A model generated the notes under the pieces. The model saw only the letters and a program-made list of their open reading frames with translations. It was not told where the DNA came from and did not search any database. From Paramacrobiotus metropolitanus (taxonomy: Eukaryota > Tardigrada > Eutardigrada > Parachela > Macrobiotidae): DNA of 64,000 bases. The stretch is from assembly GCF_019649055.1 (NCBI RefSeq), contig NW_026570222.1:868001-932000 (forward strand). Reading direction: 5' to 3'. The translations under genes were made by a program, and so were the position numbers. Below are positions 25,139 to 36,900 of the stretch, in pieces (the first letter of the stretch is position 1; each line of letters opens with the position of its first letter).

Positions 25139-25708
25139 TCCAAATTCTCACACTCGAAGAAAAGATCGTCAGAAGACTCAGGCAAAATCAGAGCGTTTCA
25201 GGAAAAGCCTGCGAACTATTCGAGGAATTCCTTTTAATTACTATTACACACTGAACGGACTCTTCAGCCGACTTTGTTTGCAGGTGCAGTGCAATATCAG
25301 ATTTTTTTTGAATTTGTGTAAGTTTTTGTTATCGTACACGCTACCCAGGTCGTTAACGTAGTAGAATGTCAGTTGTACAGTCACTTGTACTGTATGTTAC
25401 GCACATTTTTAACTGTTAGCAGTTTACTGCTCTTCAGTAAGTATACAGTATGTTATCTGTTTGGTCTCTTATTTATTTATACTTCGTACGAGTATCTTGA
25501 TTTTTGTTATTACTGTATTATAGAGATATTACTTGTTACTGTTGTGTTAAAACATGCTAAGAGTTAGGTATATCGTTTTCCCTATCATTTAAATACCGAG
25601 TTCGACTATTTCTCGGTTTTAAAATTACTTTTTTTTTAAATGGAATCATGTTACATCCAATATATTCTGTTACAGTTGTATGTTGTTTAAGGAATTATTG
25701 CTTTGCAG

Positions 25709-26709
25709 AGGTTTCGTCCATACAGTGATTTCCATATGCGGTCATTGATCCTTCAGGACAATGGCAACGGTATGCTGTCATAATTTCGTATTTGCAAAAC
25801 TACTTATTTACGAAAGCTGCGGCATCAACGTTGCTTGAACGAAAGTGACATTGTTTTAGTTTTGCCAACATCGGTCACCGCGTTGTCCACCGTCCTTGCA
25901 GACTTTGGATATGGCCAGAAGGATTTCCTAGTTGCCGCTAAAGCTGTATGGTTATTTCCTGTTGTCCAGCTGTGTTATAATCCTAGAAACTTACGTGTTA
26001 TACTGACTACAGGTGATCGATGGAGATAATATTACGGTCGAGGCGACAAAAATTCAGGAAGACCGTGTTGATTTGACCAAAGTCCAGCCCGGACAGGGGA
26101 TTGTTATGATGGAATATTTGGCATGTACCAATCGAATAGCCCATGTTTTCAGTAAAGGACACTTTTCATTGGAGCAGTACAAAAAGGTGAATACCAGGCA
26201 ACGCGCAGGTTTGGTGATGCATAAATTTGGAAGTCTTTTTCGTCAAATTGTTTTTACACTTCGTTGATATTTGTACATACATGTAGTTCTGTATCAGTTT
26301 TACCTTTGAACGGTACCATTTGCGTTCTCGCTGCAGGAACTTTACATAGAGAAGTAGCGGTTTGCTTCTTTAGGCTGTGGCGGCATGTCTGGTGATGTGC
26401 GAAAACAGCGCACTTGCTGCAATGACTGCATTACGGCGGAAGTATGACAACTCGCTGGATGAAAAGCGTGAAATTAATCTTACAACTGTGCCGGTAAAAA
26501 CGACCGCGCTTCTTACTGATACGCAGAAATCGGACATGAAGGCATCCTTCGGACAGATGTTGGCCGGGGTCAGCAGCACTGGGTCCACTGCCAGAACGGC
26601 TGCCGGAAACACTGTTCTGCCGACGCCTCCTAACCAAAATGCAGTGCCTGCTCAGCCCAGTGGAAAGAAGTTAACACTTGCTGAACTAGCTAAACGTAAA
26701 AAACAGTGA
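25709..26709 (+). CDS. RNase PH-type exosome subunit (EXOSC5/EXOSC6-like), 5' end unresolved
   Basis: The RNA exosome core is a ring of six RNase PH-like subunits that threads RNA to its nucleases in nucleus and cytoplasm. Exons 25709-25769, 25860-25945, 26013-26186 and 26374-26709 join in frame. They read SLILQDNGN, then VLPTSVTALSTVLADFGYG and KDFLVAAKAV, which follow the RNase PH pattern of a beta strand, a D-G turn, then an Ala-rich helix ending LxDxG. After a short strand (IDGDNITVEAT) comes the last helix KGHFSLEQYKKAVAACLVMC ending ALRRKY, closest in feel to EXOSC5/RRP46. A C-terminal tail of about 80 residues, ending GKKLTLAELAKRKKQ, is not typical. The first half of the domain should lie between 24605 and 25708 but I could not join it convincingly. 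Family assignment is by pattern, so subunit identity is uncertain. Confidence 0.52.
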
Positions 26710-27096
26710 ATGAGGATTTGAGCGCGACGCGTGTTTTGTTTGGTGAAAAGCTTTGATGCTCTGTTGTTGGATTTTGATTATCGTCGCTGATGCAGCGATC
26801 TACAATGTTTAAAAGCGCTCTGTTCAGTCAGTCTCCTGTACGCAAGTACAGCAATTGGCATCCAAGAAAATAAGGATTATTAAAAGCACGCTGGAGCCTA
26901 CAAGCCTGACCGGCATTTTGCTCTGCAGCGCGGTTTGTTTGCATTTTGAATCTAGCGCGATGAGTAGACTGTGGAAGCAGGATTATAAATGCCTGTGCCC
27001 AGTAATGGAACACAGTAGACAGTGAAGTGATTTTATTAATATCACGTATGATACGAGATATTAATAAATCTGTTATTGTCCCTGGTTTATGAAAAA
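26710..27096. other. Spacer before harmonin-like gene
   Basis: Nothing supportable as a gene. It must hold the 3' end of the exosome-like gene and any promoter of the next gene on the same strand. Confidence 0.4.
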
Positions 27097-28038
27097 ATGG
27101 AAAAGACTCTGCCCATCGATTCCAGTCTGCCAAATACTAACACGGATTACGATATCGAATTCGATTTAGCCGTGTACAAACTCTACCCGCAACTGTCCAC
27201 GCGTACCTACCTTCGGAAGGTCATACGACAGTATTCAATCGGGTTTATTACAGCCGCAATGTTTGCTCGACGGCTGACCGAACTAGTTACAGACCCGTTT
27301 CATCTGGAGTTGTTTGATGTCTGCCGAAAATTAGTTCGGATTGCGGATCAGATTGAGTTCAGTCAAACGCTGCCAATGTACGATTTGGATCGTGTATTAA
27401 GGCGAATAGTGAACCGAAAAACGCTGAACGACGAATTCGGCTTTCGAGTATGTGGCGGCAGAGATCAAAACTGTCCCTTAGTGATATCTAACGTTGACCG
27501 GAAGTCCAGAGCTTGGCGTGCAGGAGTGCGCCCCGGAATGCAGATCTGTCGCGTCAACGGAATGCGCGTCAACAAAGCGACACACCGAATTTTCGTCGAT
27601 TACGTAAAAATATCACTACAGTTAGATTTGGAAATGAAAATGGTCGGCATGATTCCAAAGCAAACTAAATCCAGACGGAAAAGATGGGAATTTCCGGTGT
27701 GGGGTGAAATGATCGATAACAAACTTCCCATCGCCATGGGACGATCAGTTGTATCGTTCGTGGTGTGGTCGAACGCATACTGCGCCAAAGAGCTCCGCAT
27801 CTTGATTCCGGACACCGGCGATGCTACACTGGGACTGCATGTCCGCCAGAGCGAAGCCGGCTTGCAGGTTTTGGCAGTCCAGGAGAATTCCACAGCTTGG
27901 CATGCCAAAATTCGCACTGGAGATGTGATCGTGGAATCAAATGGCAAACGACTAGAACAACGTGATCTCGAAGAATCCCTTGCATTTCTCAACTGTGAAG
28001 GATCGTTTTTAATGAAAATTATGCGGGAGTTTTATTAG
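27097..28038 (+). CDS. Harmonin-like protein with HHD and two PDZ domains, intronless
   Basis: Harmonin (USH1C) is a PDZ scaffold that links adhesion proteins to actin in microvilli and stereocilia. This 313-residue protein has the same order. An N-terminal harmonin-homology domain covers about residues 15-105 (YLRKVIRQYSIGFITAAMFA, DPFHLELFDVCRKLV, QIEFSQTLP). PDZ1 covers about 113-190 (FGFRVCGGRDQNCPLVIS, AGVRPGMQICRVNG, ending VGMIPK, like harmonin's IGLIPV). PDZ2 covers about 240-312 (LGLHVRQSEAGLQVLAV, IRTGDVIVESNGKRLEQRDL). It stops at MREFY, where harmonin has a similar RELF motif just after PDZ2, so the coiled coil, PST region and third PDZ are absent. The carboxylate loops are FGFR and LGLH. 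The whole frame is uninterrupted, unlike almost every neighbour. The start is the first ATG (MEKTLPID). Confidence 0.8.
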   Translation: MEKTLPIDSSLPNTNTDYDIEFDLAVYKLYPQLSTRTYLRKVIRQYSIGFITAAMFARRLTELVTDPFHLELFDVCRKLVRIADQIEFSQTLPMYDLDRVLRRIVNRKTLNDEFGFRVCGGRDQNCPLVISNVDRKSRAWRAGVRPGMQICRVNGMRVNKATHRIFVDYVKISLQLDLEMKMVGMIPKQTKSRRKRWEFPVWGEMIDNKLPIAMGRSVVSFVVWSNAYCAKELRILIPDTGDATLGLHVRQSEAGLQVLAVQENSTAWHAKIRTGDVIVESNGKRLEQRDLEESLAFLNCEGSFLMKIMREFY

Positions 28039-28383
28039 GGGTGCGTTTCTTCAAATAAGGCTTCACTGAAAGTTCAGATTATTAACTTCTGCTGATTTTA
28101 TGTGCTCGTATAATCGATCAGTTTACAAAATTAATGAAATCACATTTCAAGATCCAATGCCGTGCGTAAAACGTGAGATTCATCTCAGAAATTACAACGT
28201 ACCCCACATTCTGTACAATTACATAAAATTCTGGAAACACTTGCAGCAAATAACATTAATGCTGAGAAGTAACAAAAAAAAGAATACCCATAAAAAGCCT
28301 GCTGCATTATGATGCCATTATCACATTAGTATCACAGCGAAGTTCAACCTCCTTTAACTCCTTTTATGTATTTTAAGGCTGGT
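28039..28383. other. Spacer between convergent harmonin-like gene and NKAPD1
   Basis: About 345 bases of AT-rich sequence with no gene; 3' untranslated regions of both genes. Confidence 0.45.
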
Positions 28384-29750
28384 TCAACCTTCTTCCTTTT
28401 TTGATTTCTTTCTCTTTTTACTTTTCTTGCTTCGCTTTTGGGATTTTCGGTCACGGGAAGTCTCGCCTGCAGAGCGATGGCGCCTGCAAAAAATGTAACA
28501 AAAAATTTCGCACTGGGTATTAGCAAACTTCTTACACTTTGCCACTTCTTTCCCTTGATGTAACATCATATACAAGTTATTCCAGTTTATGCTTCCACAC
28601 TGTTATTCTTTTTTTGCCTGCTGCCTGCGACTTTCCTCATTAATCGCATTAATTTTCTTTATGGTACAGCAGAAATTAACAACTGTTAACGTTAGAATTC
28701 ATTAATAACGAATTCTGAACGTTAACAGTTTTCAATTTTATGGTCATGACTCATGAGCCGGCTGAGCACAATACTGTACACTGAATACAGTACTAGCATG
28801 GCAATCATCTGCGGTCACTTTTACTTTGGGTAAGTAATTCTAATGCAAGTACGGAGTACCGTACTGATACGAACATCAGTCTTTACTTTTTTGTCTTTCG
28901 GTGAGAACCATCCCTCGGATCTTCATGTAAACGATGCTTATGCGATGCCACAGAAACAGAGAGGCGACTGCCCTGCGGCTCCAGTTCTTCCGGATACAAC
29001 TGCCTGAAACCATCGTGGTGCCATCTGAAATTCCAACCGTATATGTTCTTGTAGCTGAAGTTGCTGAACTCACCAACAGGTTTTAAATCCAACACATGCT
29101 AAATCCCACTAAATCATTGGAACTTGTAACATGTTACTAAAACTTACTATAAAATGCATCAATGTAGGATTCGTATCAAACTATCAGTTACTATCTGTAT
29201 TACCATGTAATTAAAGCGTTCTGATGATGATTTAATGTTTTTGTGTTTCATCACGTATGCGAACTTTGACGACTGCAAAATATCGCTACGAACAGTATGT
29301 CAAATGAACCTTCTACTATAAAAAGAATAGATACAACAAAAAGTAATAAAGATACATTAAAATATAAGTCACTCTAGCTGACAATGAGTAAACTTACTTT
29401 TCTGGATCAGCCTCTTTGCATTCAGCAAGTTTACGCAACCAAAACCTGTCATCGCTTTGAGGACGAAGAACTTCGTCTAAAGATGAAGAGGCGAAATTCG
29501 AGTTACTGGAATCTGGAAGCCTCTTTTTTCTCACAAGGATCTGTTCATGGATACTTTTTGGTTTGTCGTTTCTGGATTTGGAATGTTGAATCGAAGGATG
29601 AGAAGGCGGAGAGCGCTCCGAACAGCGGTCCGACAGATGTTCGCTGGTGGTTTGTTGCTGCCACATTTGTTGCTCTTCGTTCGACTTATTGAATGCGTCA
29701 GCATTCAAAATACTGTTTCGCAGCAAAAGCTTTCCACTGGGGTGCAACAT
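28384..29750 (-). CDS. NKAPD1: NKAP domain-containing protein 1 homologue (C11orf57)
   Basis: Exons 29750-29398, 29063-28887 and 28483-28384 join in frame to 209 residues. The N-terminus GKLLLRNSILNADAFNK...EEQQMW matches the conserved start of vertebrate NKAPD1 (GKVLLRN...DAHNK...ESDMW). The second exon has WHHDGFRQLYPEELE, equivalent to the family's GHSGYKELYPEEFE. The C-terminus is an extreme Lys/Arg/Ser tail (SKKSKKRKKSKK), as in the vertebrate proteins though much shorter. The tail suggests a nuclear, RNA-associated or splicing-speckle location; that is an inference from composition and name, since the function of this family is poorly known. I chose the ATG at 29750 (MLHPSGK) because it aligns with the vertebrate start; the frame extends upstream without another ATG. 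Confidence 0.82.
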
Positions 29751-30205
29751 CTTTCGTTCAGGATTTCCGTTTCCTCGACAATCCGCGTTTTCGCGAAGCA
29801 CACGGTACACCGTTTTCTAATATTTACACGAAGATTTCGTATTTATTCGTTCATTGCATGCAAGTTACAACACTTGTAACAGAACTAAGGCAAAAACTGT
29901 AAGACGGGCAACTCAAAAATTCAAAATTTGTCAGATCTTTTGACTTTTGACTTTGAGTTTTCAACTTCTCGCTTTACTTTTCGTTTACAGTAGAAACTAG
30001 AAAGTAAACAGGCAAAGTAAAATTATTATACAACTCACAACTGAAAAGAGCACAGCGCTAACGGAACTGCCGCCTCTCGCAGTTCACACGAGGTCTACAG
30101 CGGCCATAAGTACGTACGTACGTGAGTGGAGCCACCGAACACGACCAAGTTGACCGTCCATTACTTACGGAATTCGTCGGTAGGTCAAATGACGTCACCA
30201 ATGCA
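29751..30205. promoter_or_regulatory. Upstream region of NKAPD1
   Basis: Spacer upstream of a minus-strand gene, presumably holding its promoter. A CG-containing run of ACGT repeats (tacgtacgtacg) lies near 30110-30122. No coding exon supported. Confidence 0.3.
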
Positions 30206-30433
30206 TTATAGGCCGGACTGCACAAAACTGGCCAATACCATAGCACAACAATTCAAGCTCCGCCTTCTTATTTCTGCCGTACTTTGATCTGAAGCAGTGA
30301 GCACGCTGCAGCATAGTTCGCAAGTTGGATGCTCAGCCAAATCAGTCTTGTTGCAATAAGCGAAAAAATTTTCCGTTGCATGAACATTGGACTGAATATC
30401 ATGTGAGGATAAACTGTAGTACTCGAAAAACAT
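30206..30433 (-). CDS. Hypothetical small Cys-containing protein
   Basis: A 75-residue frame with a true ATG (MFFEYYSLSSHDI). It contains clustered cysteines (HPTCELCCSVLT and LNCCAMV) but no signal peptide, membrane span or recognisable domain. Codon texture is less AT-biased than the flanks. No splice partners were found. It may be a chance ORF. Confidence 0.2.
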   Translation of the reverse strand: MFFEYYSLSSHDIQSNVHATENFFAYCNKTDLAEHPTCELCCSVLTASDQSTAEIRRRSLNCCAMVLASFVQSGL

Positions 30434-30726
30434 TGCTGAACAAAATTAATGGTGACCTTTGGGTGTTGTTCCTGTGTTAACTCATCTTGAAAAAAGGTAA
30501 TCTACCATGTTGTACGTAAAGACCTAAGCTGGCCAAAACGCACACGAATTAATGCGGTGAGAGCCTCTGCGACAATGAATCGTGAATTTACGCCATGCAG
30601 CAGCAAAATGTACACCTAAGGGTTGTTAATGCTCTTTAAAAGCATCCAGATTCCAATAGCGTAAGTAAGTGTTGTAGGGTGTTAAAAATTTTATACCGGT
30701 TAATGTTTATTTCACGGACGAGGAGA

Positions 30727-30986
30727 CTAATTACGGATTTTGGGAGAGGAGTGTGGGCGCATCTTTTCATAATCCATCTCATCGGGTACCGCGACGCCAT
30801 ATTGAATTTTCAGTGCTTTGCAGCAGCGATCGCGTAGCTGAGCACACCGCCCTTTCCACTTAAGTTCCGTTTCAAAGCAAATACCGACTGGATATTGATC
30901 GACGTGCTTAAATAGGCCACGACAGAGCGAGCCGATTGACTTGTCAGACTGCTTGCTCTTGCGTAGGCGAAAAATCGCAATACAGC
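30727..30986 (-). CDS. Hypothetical terminal exon, Cys- and Lys-rich
   Basis: An open frame with a stop at 30727 encodes roughly 86-97 residues: CIAIFRLRKSK, then HVDQYPVGICFETELKWKG and RCAQLRDRCCKAL, ending HSSPKIRN. Spaced cysteines and aromatic residues look protein-like. There is no in-frame ATG, and an in-frame stop lies just upstream, so it would have to be the last exon of a longer gene; a weak acceptor (CTTAAAG) sits near 30987. No upstream exon was found in the AT-rich 2 kb to the right. Family not recognised. Confidence 0.27.
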
Positions 30987-31020
30987 GCTTTAAGGCAGGA
31001 AATTTTAAAGGGTAGGACAA

Positions 31021-33023
31021 AATAATGTAATATTAGTAAGCGATATATCGGTTAAATTCCAAATAAATGTTCAGTAGTGAACATCGAGCACTCAGCACTG
31101 GGAAAATAGTACACTTTTTATTGCTGTTTTCCGTAAATACTAAAATTTTTATTTTAATGCACCGCATGAGTCGTCATGTGCGATTTAGTAAAATTAATAG
31201 TTTGTACTACTATTGTTGCGTTGATATTATAACCATCCTATCTTCAACGTACGCTGTACTTACTTTGAATTTTAGAAGAAAAATTCCAGTTAATTCACTG
31301 CAGTAGCCCAGTTTACGGAGATTTTGTTATATAACAATATTAAATTATGGTATTCCGATATTTTATACGGTAATACAGTACCTTTGGGTGTTCAATTATA
31401 AATTGGGTATTAGTATAATTTATTGTTTCAGCATATTCGATTCGGCTAAAAGTTTCAGCGAAATTGACTCATCTGTAATCCGAATCAGGATCCTTGTGTC
31501 ATTATAATTAATCAGGGTGTTAACTTACAGTCGATTAATTTAAAATGTACAGTAATAATACTATATTTTGAAAGTATACAGTACATGCAGTTGACAAGCG
31601 ATGTGCTTATAGTATTGGCAATTGTTTTCGGATTTCTCGTTCATAAAGCATTTTATCGAACGGTCGGGAATTTGATTGCGTTCGTTTTTAGCTCAACTTC
31701 CGGTACTGTCTTGAATTTCGTTGAAACAGTGGGATATTAATTAGGCTGGCATAGCGTACTGGCGTAATCGTCTAATCGATAACAAGCCATTCATGACTAC
31801 TTATAACTTTAGCTCTATTATGCTGTAGAAAGTACAGTACATGCCTAATAAGTGTTTGAAATTCTGTGCGGGTAGTTACATCGAGTTGAAACACCAAAAA
31901 ATCTTGTCCGGGTTTTGTTAGAAAAAAATCAGATGCAGTATTTGTGAATTTTCTTAGTACATAGTACTGTACTACGCGATCGCCCTGCTTGCCTAATATT
32001 TTTAGTGTCTGCAGCCTGCAGGTATTTTATGTAAAAATTATGATAATGGCGTAATCCTAGTTTAATGGTAATGAAATGTAATTGTAGGTAGAATATTATT
32101 ACTGACGTTAAAATTATTGGGAACATCTTGCGCTGCGGTATTGTTAGAAAACCACCCGGCGCTTCACGAGATTGGTGACCTTGAGACGCCCGTAGGCCAT
32201 CGGCAAATTCGGCATTGAACAATGTAGCAGTGAAACCGACTGACTGATAACCACGAACGATATAATATTGAGAATGATAGCATCATGAAATTTCGTAATC
32301 CGTCTTAAATATAAATACTTGTTGGGGTAGGAAGGACGGCATTGTCATTAATCGATCTTTTTCGAGAAATTCCGAATATTTACAGTGCTTCGAAGTAGTT
32401 TTTTATGTCCTTGAATCTTGATTAACTGTAGTAAAGTAAACGGTATCGCGTCAAAGGCGAAACTGGACTTGGGAATGCTCTTTTGGAAGAACAACATGAG
32501 AAATCCCTCTAAAATGAATTATCCGTTTTACAAAGTATGAAGTTGAATGATCTGACTCATCTGAGATAAGCGTCGATAAGGCGTTAAAAATAATTAAGCT
32601 AAAGATTGAAATCGAAAACTATTGTTATGCCAATATTTTAAAACCAATATTTTATTTCATTAAATAATAAATGACATTGTAATGATACAGTTTTGTCGAG
32701 AATTCTGGCAACATCCGGATTAACCTTATTGTGGAAGCTGGTGTTGCAGTTTTGCACTAGTGTAAAACTCTTAATCGTAAGACTGCTTCTTCCGGGTACG
32801 GTCACTACGGTGCTATATTTTCTCCATTGATGATGAATATTTGGAAACTACATAGCTTCGAGCCTCGAAGTGGCAGTCACACACTCTTTGTCATTTTAAA
32901 CTTTCACAGTAGATTTATGCGAGAGAAAATCTGATTTTTTTGAATGGAATGAAGGCTGCTTTTGATTGACTAATCCAATTTTGCAGTTTTGTATGCGGAG
33001 CCATTTAAACGTCCTGTGAAAAC
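31021..33023. other. 2-kb AT-rich gene-poor spacer
   Basis: Short ORFs only, none with recognisable similarity or consistent splice sites. The right part must contain the promoter of the ZC3H4-like gene. Confidence 0.45.
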
Positions 33024-36000
33024 ATGGAAAGTGCAGACACAGGAGAGGACAAAATTGACCTGGAAGAAGGTGAACTTGAAGACGAGTCTGGAGATGAAAC
33101 CGGTGGTCAAAAAGAGCAGATAAAAAAGGATGAGAATCGAAAAGCCGTGAAAAGTTCAACAGGTTCGTCCTCGTGGCTGTTACTAGTAATCAGCGCACGC
33201 TTCCCTCATTAGCCTCAATACGATGAAGAACTAGAGATCGCAGAATCACTTTGACGCGTACGAGTTATGTGAAGAAAGCTGGTTTAAATTGACAGATTTG
33301 CTCGTTTATACACCAGAGTAGCAGTTTTTTTTCACCCACCTCTGAGACTACGATGTCTGCATTTACTGTATTTACAATAGTGACCTATATGACAGTTGCC
33401 AGTACTACCTTCTGGTGATATAGTTTGAAATTTGAAAATGTCCACGATGCGTGAAACACGTGTTTTACAAGTATTAAGTAAAATACTAACAACTCCAAGT
33501 AAAGATTAACATATCCACAAAACAGGTGGTGGCCGTGGCGGAAAATCGAAAGAGGCAAGCCGAAAGCATAAAAATGATTCTTCGGATGCGAGAAAACCCG
33601 ACGGCGGATCCAAGGTGAAAATCATTTCCGTGTGATTTTGGTTAACGGCAGTTCATGTTCCCATTAAACGAGTAGGTTTTACAGACAGACCATAGCGGAA
33701 ATTGCGATTCTTTATTAGTACAGTAATTTTTGGCGTCGGGAATTTTTTGTGCTGGATTTCATAGGCGTAGCAATTGCTCTGCCATTTAATACTGGATAAT
33801 CGCAATGTGATTGGCTTGTGTAGAGTGGTAAACGCGGTGAGTCCAAGAAACCACCAACGCGATCGCGAGAATTTTCCAAGGAAAAAGATTCCGATAAACG
33901 AAACGACGCGAAAGTGAAACGGAAAAGCAAAGAGAATCCCTCATTCGAGGATGAACTGAACGAATACAAGCAGCTGAATTCCCATCGTGGCCGGCGCCAC
34001 AGTCACAGTGGGGATTCCGATTCCGGTCACGGTGACTCCGGTGGCCACTCCCCGGTATGTCTGTGTTATTTAACAGAACCGTTTGCTCTGTAACTGTCAA
34101 ATTAATAGAGTTTTGTTTTGACTCGATGCTGGTTGCTCTTAATTGTGGCAGAGTCGTCTGAATGATGCGTTTCCCCGGTTTTTGCAATTTTTATTCTATA
34201 GGACGCGCGGCGTCATCGCGGATCTCGTGACCCTCGTCCAAATGCACCTAGCTCCTCTTCTTCGCGTCCTCCTTTTAAACGGCGCAAAGAAGAATTTCGA
34301 CCGCCCAAAGAGAAGAAAATTCCTTGCAAATTCTTCGTCGAGGGCCGGTGCAAATATGGCGATCAGTGTCCGTTTAGTCATAACATTCCGCAGACAAAAA
34401 AGCTGGAAGCCTGTAAATTCTACATGGGTGGTTACTGCCAGAAGGGCGTCAACTGTGTCTACATGCACAGTGAATTCCCGTGTAAATTCTTTCACACGGG
34501 TCAGCGGTGCTATTCCGGGGATGCGTGCAAGTTCTCGCATGATACGCTGTCGACGGAGCAGAAAACGGCCCTCGACAGACTGCTGGAAAAAGAGAACAGG
34601 GATTCTTATTCACGAGGGCACCGAAATGACGCCTTGAAAGAAGGTCCGGAAGGTCACCACCACGTGACTGATAGCCCGGCGAAACTGGCCAATTCATTCC
34701 TTGAAAACTTGTCGCGCGATCTCCTTGGACCCAGTGCTGAGAACGAGAGTCCTAACTGGAACAACAACACCCGGCGCCGGTAAAATCAGTGTGTCGAATA
34801 CTATCGCATAAGACGGTTATTAAACTGCGATCATTTTTATTTAATTTTTAGTCCGGAATTTTTTCGTGAAACATTGTATGGGGAAGACCGCAACCGGTAC
34901 CCGGAAGAGCGGCAGTACGGCGAAGAAGTTGAAAATAAGCCAGAAACGTCGTCAGCCCGACTGGAGAATGGGGAAAACGAACTTGAAGGCTTTGGTCAAG
35001 GTATGTGATTATCTGATTTTAAACTTCTCATACTATGCACCCTTCGTTGGAGACACAGATTAATTTTTTGTGCAGGAGAATCTCCGCATGAAGGCAGCTC
35101 TCACCAACACGGTACTGCGGATGCGAGCAAATCGCTGCCGAAGCGTCAACGTGAATTATTCCTGCGACTGCAGCAGCGTGCTCAGCATGGGGTTGCACGA
35201 CAGGTGTCGGAAGCAGAAGGAAGCTACGATGCCGGTACCGGTGGCAACCAGGAGGATGAGATGTTTGAGCCAAAAGGCGAGGGTCAACATGAAGAAAGTT
35301 AGTGTTTTTGCATTTTTTTTCAAGAGATTGTTTTCGTTTACGATAATTTGCTCACAGATTTTCCAAAGCCGGAATCTTCCGTGGTGAAAACACACTGGAA
35401 TGAGAGCGATGATGAGGACGAAGGGAACGATCAGGTTCTCGCAAATTCTCTGAAACGTCTTCAGGAAGCGGTACGATTCCATTTGCGTAATCTTCTTTTG
35501 CCTTTGTGAATTGATCGTTTTTGGGGTTTTTCGTTTACTTGCACCGTCTTGAGGTATATTTTTGAATATTGTTGCAGCCAAAAGAATCGCGCTGGAGTCG
35601 CCCGCTTTCCAGCCATCCACCAGCTCGTGCACCTTTTCCCGCTCAAAACTATCCGCGTAGCCAACCAGAGCAGTTTCCGCCAGCCAACGCTCCATACGGT
35701 CAACCTGCACATGCTCCGTTCTATCCACCTGTTGACCCGCCGGTGAATCACGAGCGACCGGCGCCGTTTGACGGCCGCGAAGAGTTCACGAACCGTGGCA
35801 AAACTCTGTTACCCTTGCCTCCTCCCGCACGAGAACCGCTGCTGATGCCACCGGCACCCGTGGAGGTGTATCCGCCGTACTCGCAAACTGCCCTCCAAGG
35901 GGGTCTGCTGGCGCCGCCCACTGGGCAGTACAACGAGTACGAAGATCCCAACTGGAACTATGCACAGCCCTCTCCTGTTGATCCGCGTTTGAAATCCCCT

Positions 36001-36900
36001 CCACATCCTCATACGCCGGTGCCGGTGGTGCAGGCAAATTCCTACCCACCGACACCGCTGCAGCCCGGCTACGGGCGCCCTCCGGCGGTGTACAATCCTC
36101 CTGCACCGTCGACGGCACCTCCTTATACAGTTCCTTCGTATTCGTACCCTGCACCGACTCCTGGCACTACTCACGACACCGCCTATCCGGGCGGTTATCC
36201 TGGCCAGATGCCTGTGCATTCTCAGTATGTTCCTCCTTATGGTTCGGCCGTGCCGTCGGTTCCTTCCACTGGGCTTTTGCCCGGTATGGCTACAACGGGA
36301 GATCCTCGTTTACAGCGCAGCACCGCTTCGGAGATTGCTTCCCCACCACAGGACATGCACGTCCCGTCCGCTTTGGGGTCTGTTCTAAATACGCCGGCCA
36401 TCGAAGCCGTTATCCAAAAACTGCTGGCTGAGAAAGAATTAGGGAAAAAGACGGAAAAGGAAGCAGTTCCCGTGGTACCGGAGCTGGAAGGGTCACTGGC
36501 CAAAAACACCGATCCGCCCTTGTACCGGTTGGAGCCTATCGAAACCTGTAAGCCCAACATGAAGGAAGTGTATTTCCGGGTGAGCGCCTACCGGTCTACC
36601 GACGAGCTGAATCGCGATCCGCGACTGTCTAAGATCATTCCGGTCCTGACTTCGGATGAGATGGATCGCAGTAAAACTGTTGCCGCTCCTGCTCCCAGTG
36701 TAGTGTCCCCGGCTGAACCGCAGGAACAGGAAGACTCCACTAAAGCCTCTCTGGAGTTTGATGCTTTTACGGCATTACTGCAGCAGGCGTTAGGAAACAG
36801 TAAGAAGCGCAATCCGGATGATGTGGATAAGGAGCTAAGTCCGAACAGTAAGAAAAATCGCCGTGTAGCTGCCAGTGCTCCGATGGATACGTATTCGTAG
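33024..36900 (+). CDS. CCCH zinc-finger protein of the ZC3H4/ZC3H6 (suppressor of sable) type
   Basis: ZC3H4-type proteins are nuclear RNA-binding factors that restrict aberrant or extragenic RNA polymerase II transcripts. Eight exons (33024-33162, 33526-33614, 33824-34054, 34202-34779, 34852-35000, 35076-35297, 35358-35470, 35578-36900) join in frame to about 947 residues. The N-terminus is acidic then Arg/Ser/Lys-rich. Three CCCH fingers follow in the fourth exon: CKFFVEGRCKYGDQCPFSH, CKFYMGGYCQKGVNCVYMH and CKFFHTGQRCYSGDACKFSH, the third with one extra residue in its first gap. This triple arrangement, plus the downstream LPKRQRELFLRLQQR, is typical of the family. The last exon encodes a long Pro/Tyr-rich low-complexity region and NRDPRLSK-like motifs. 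The start is the first ATG before the acidic EEGELEDES stretch. AATAAA lies at 37176. Confidence 0.88.

Noticed and set aside
25373-25567. Hydrophobic plus-strand frame before the exosome exons
   Set aside because: Tyr/Phe/Leu-rich translation of AT-rich DNA, lying in what is most likely an intron.
35569-36900. Reading the long proline-rich frame as a separate single-exon gene
   Set aside because: A good acceptor at 35577 joins it in phase to the upstream zinc-finger exons, so it is the last exon of the ZC3H4-like gene.
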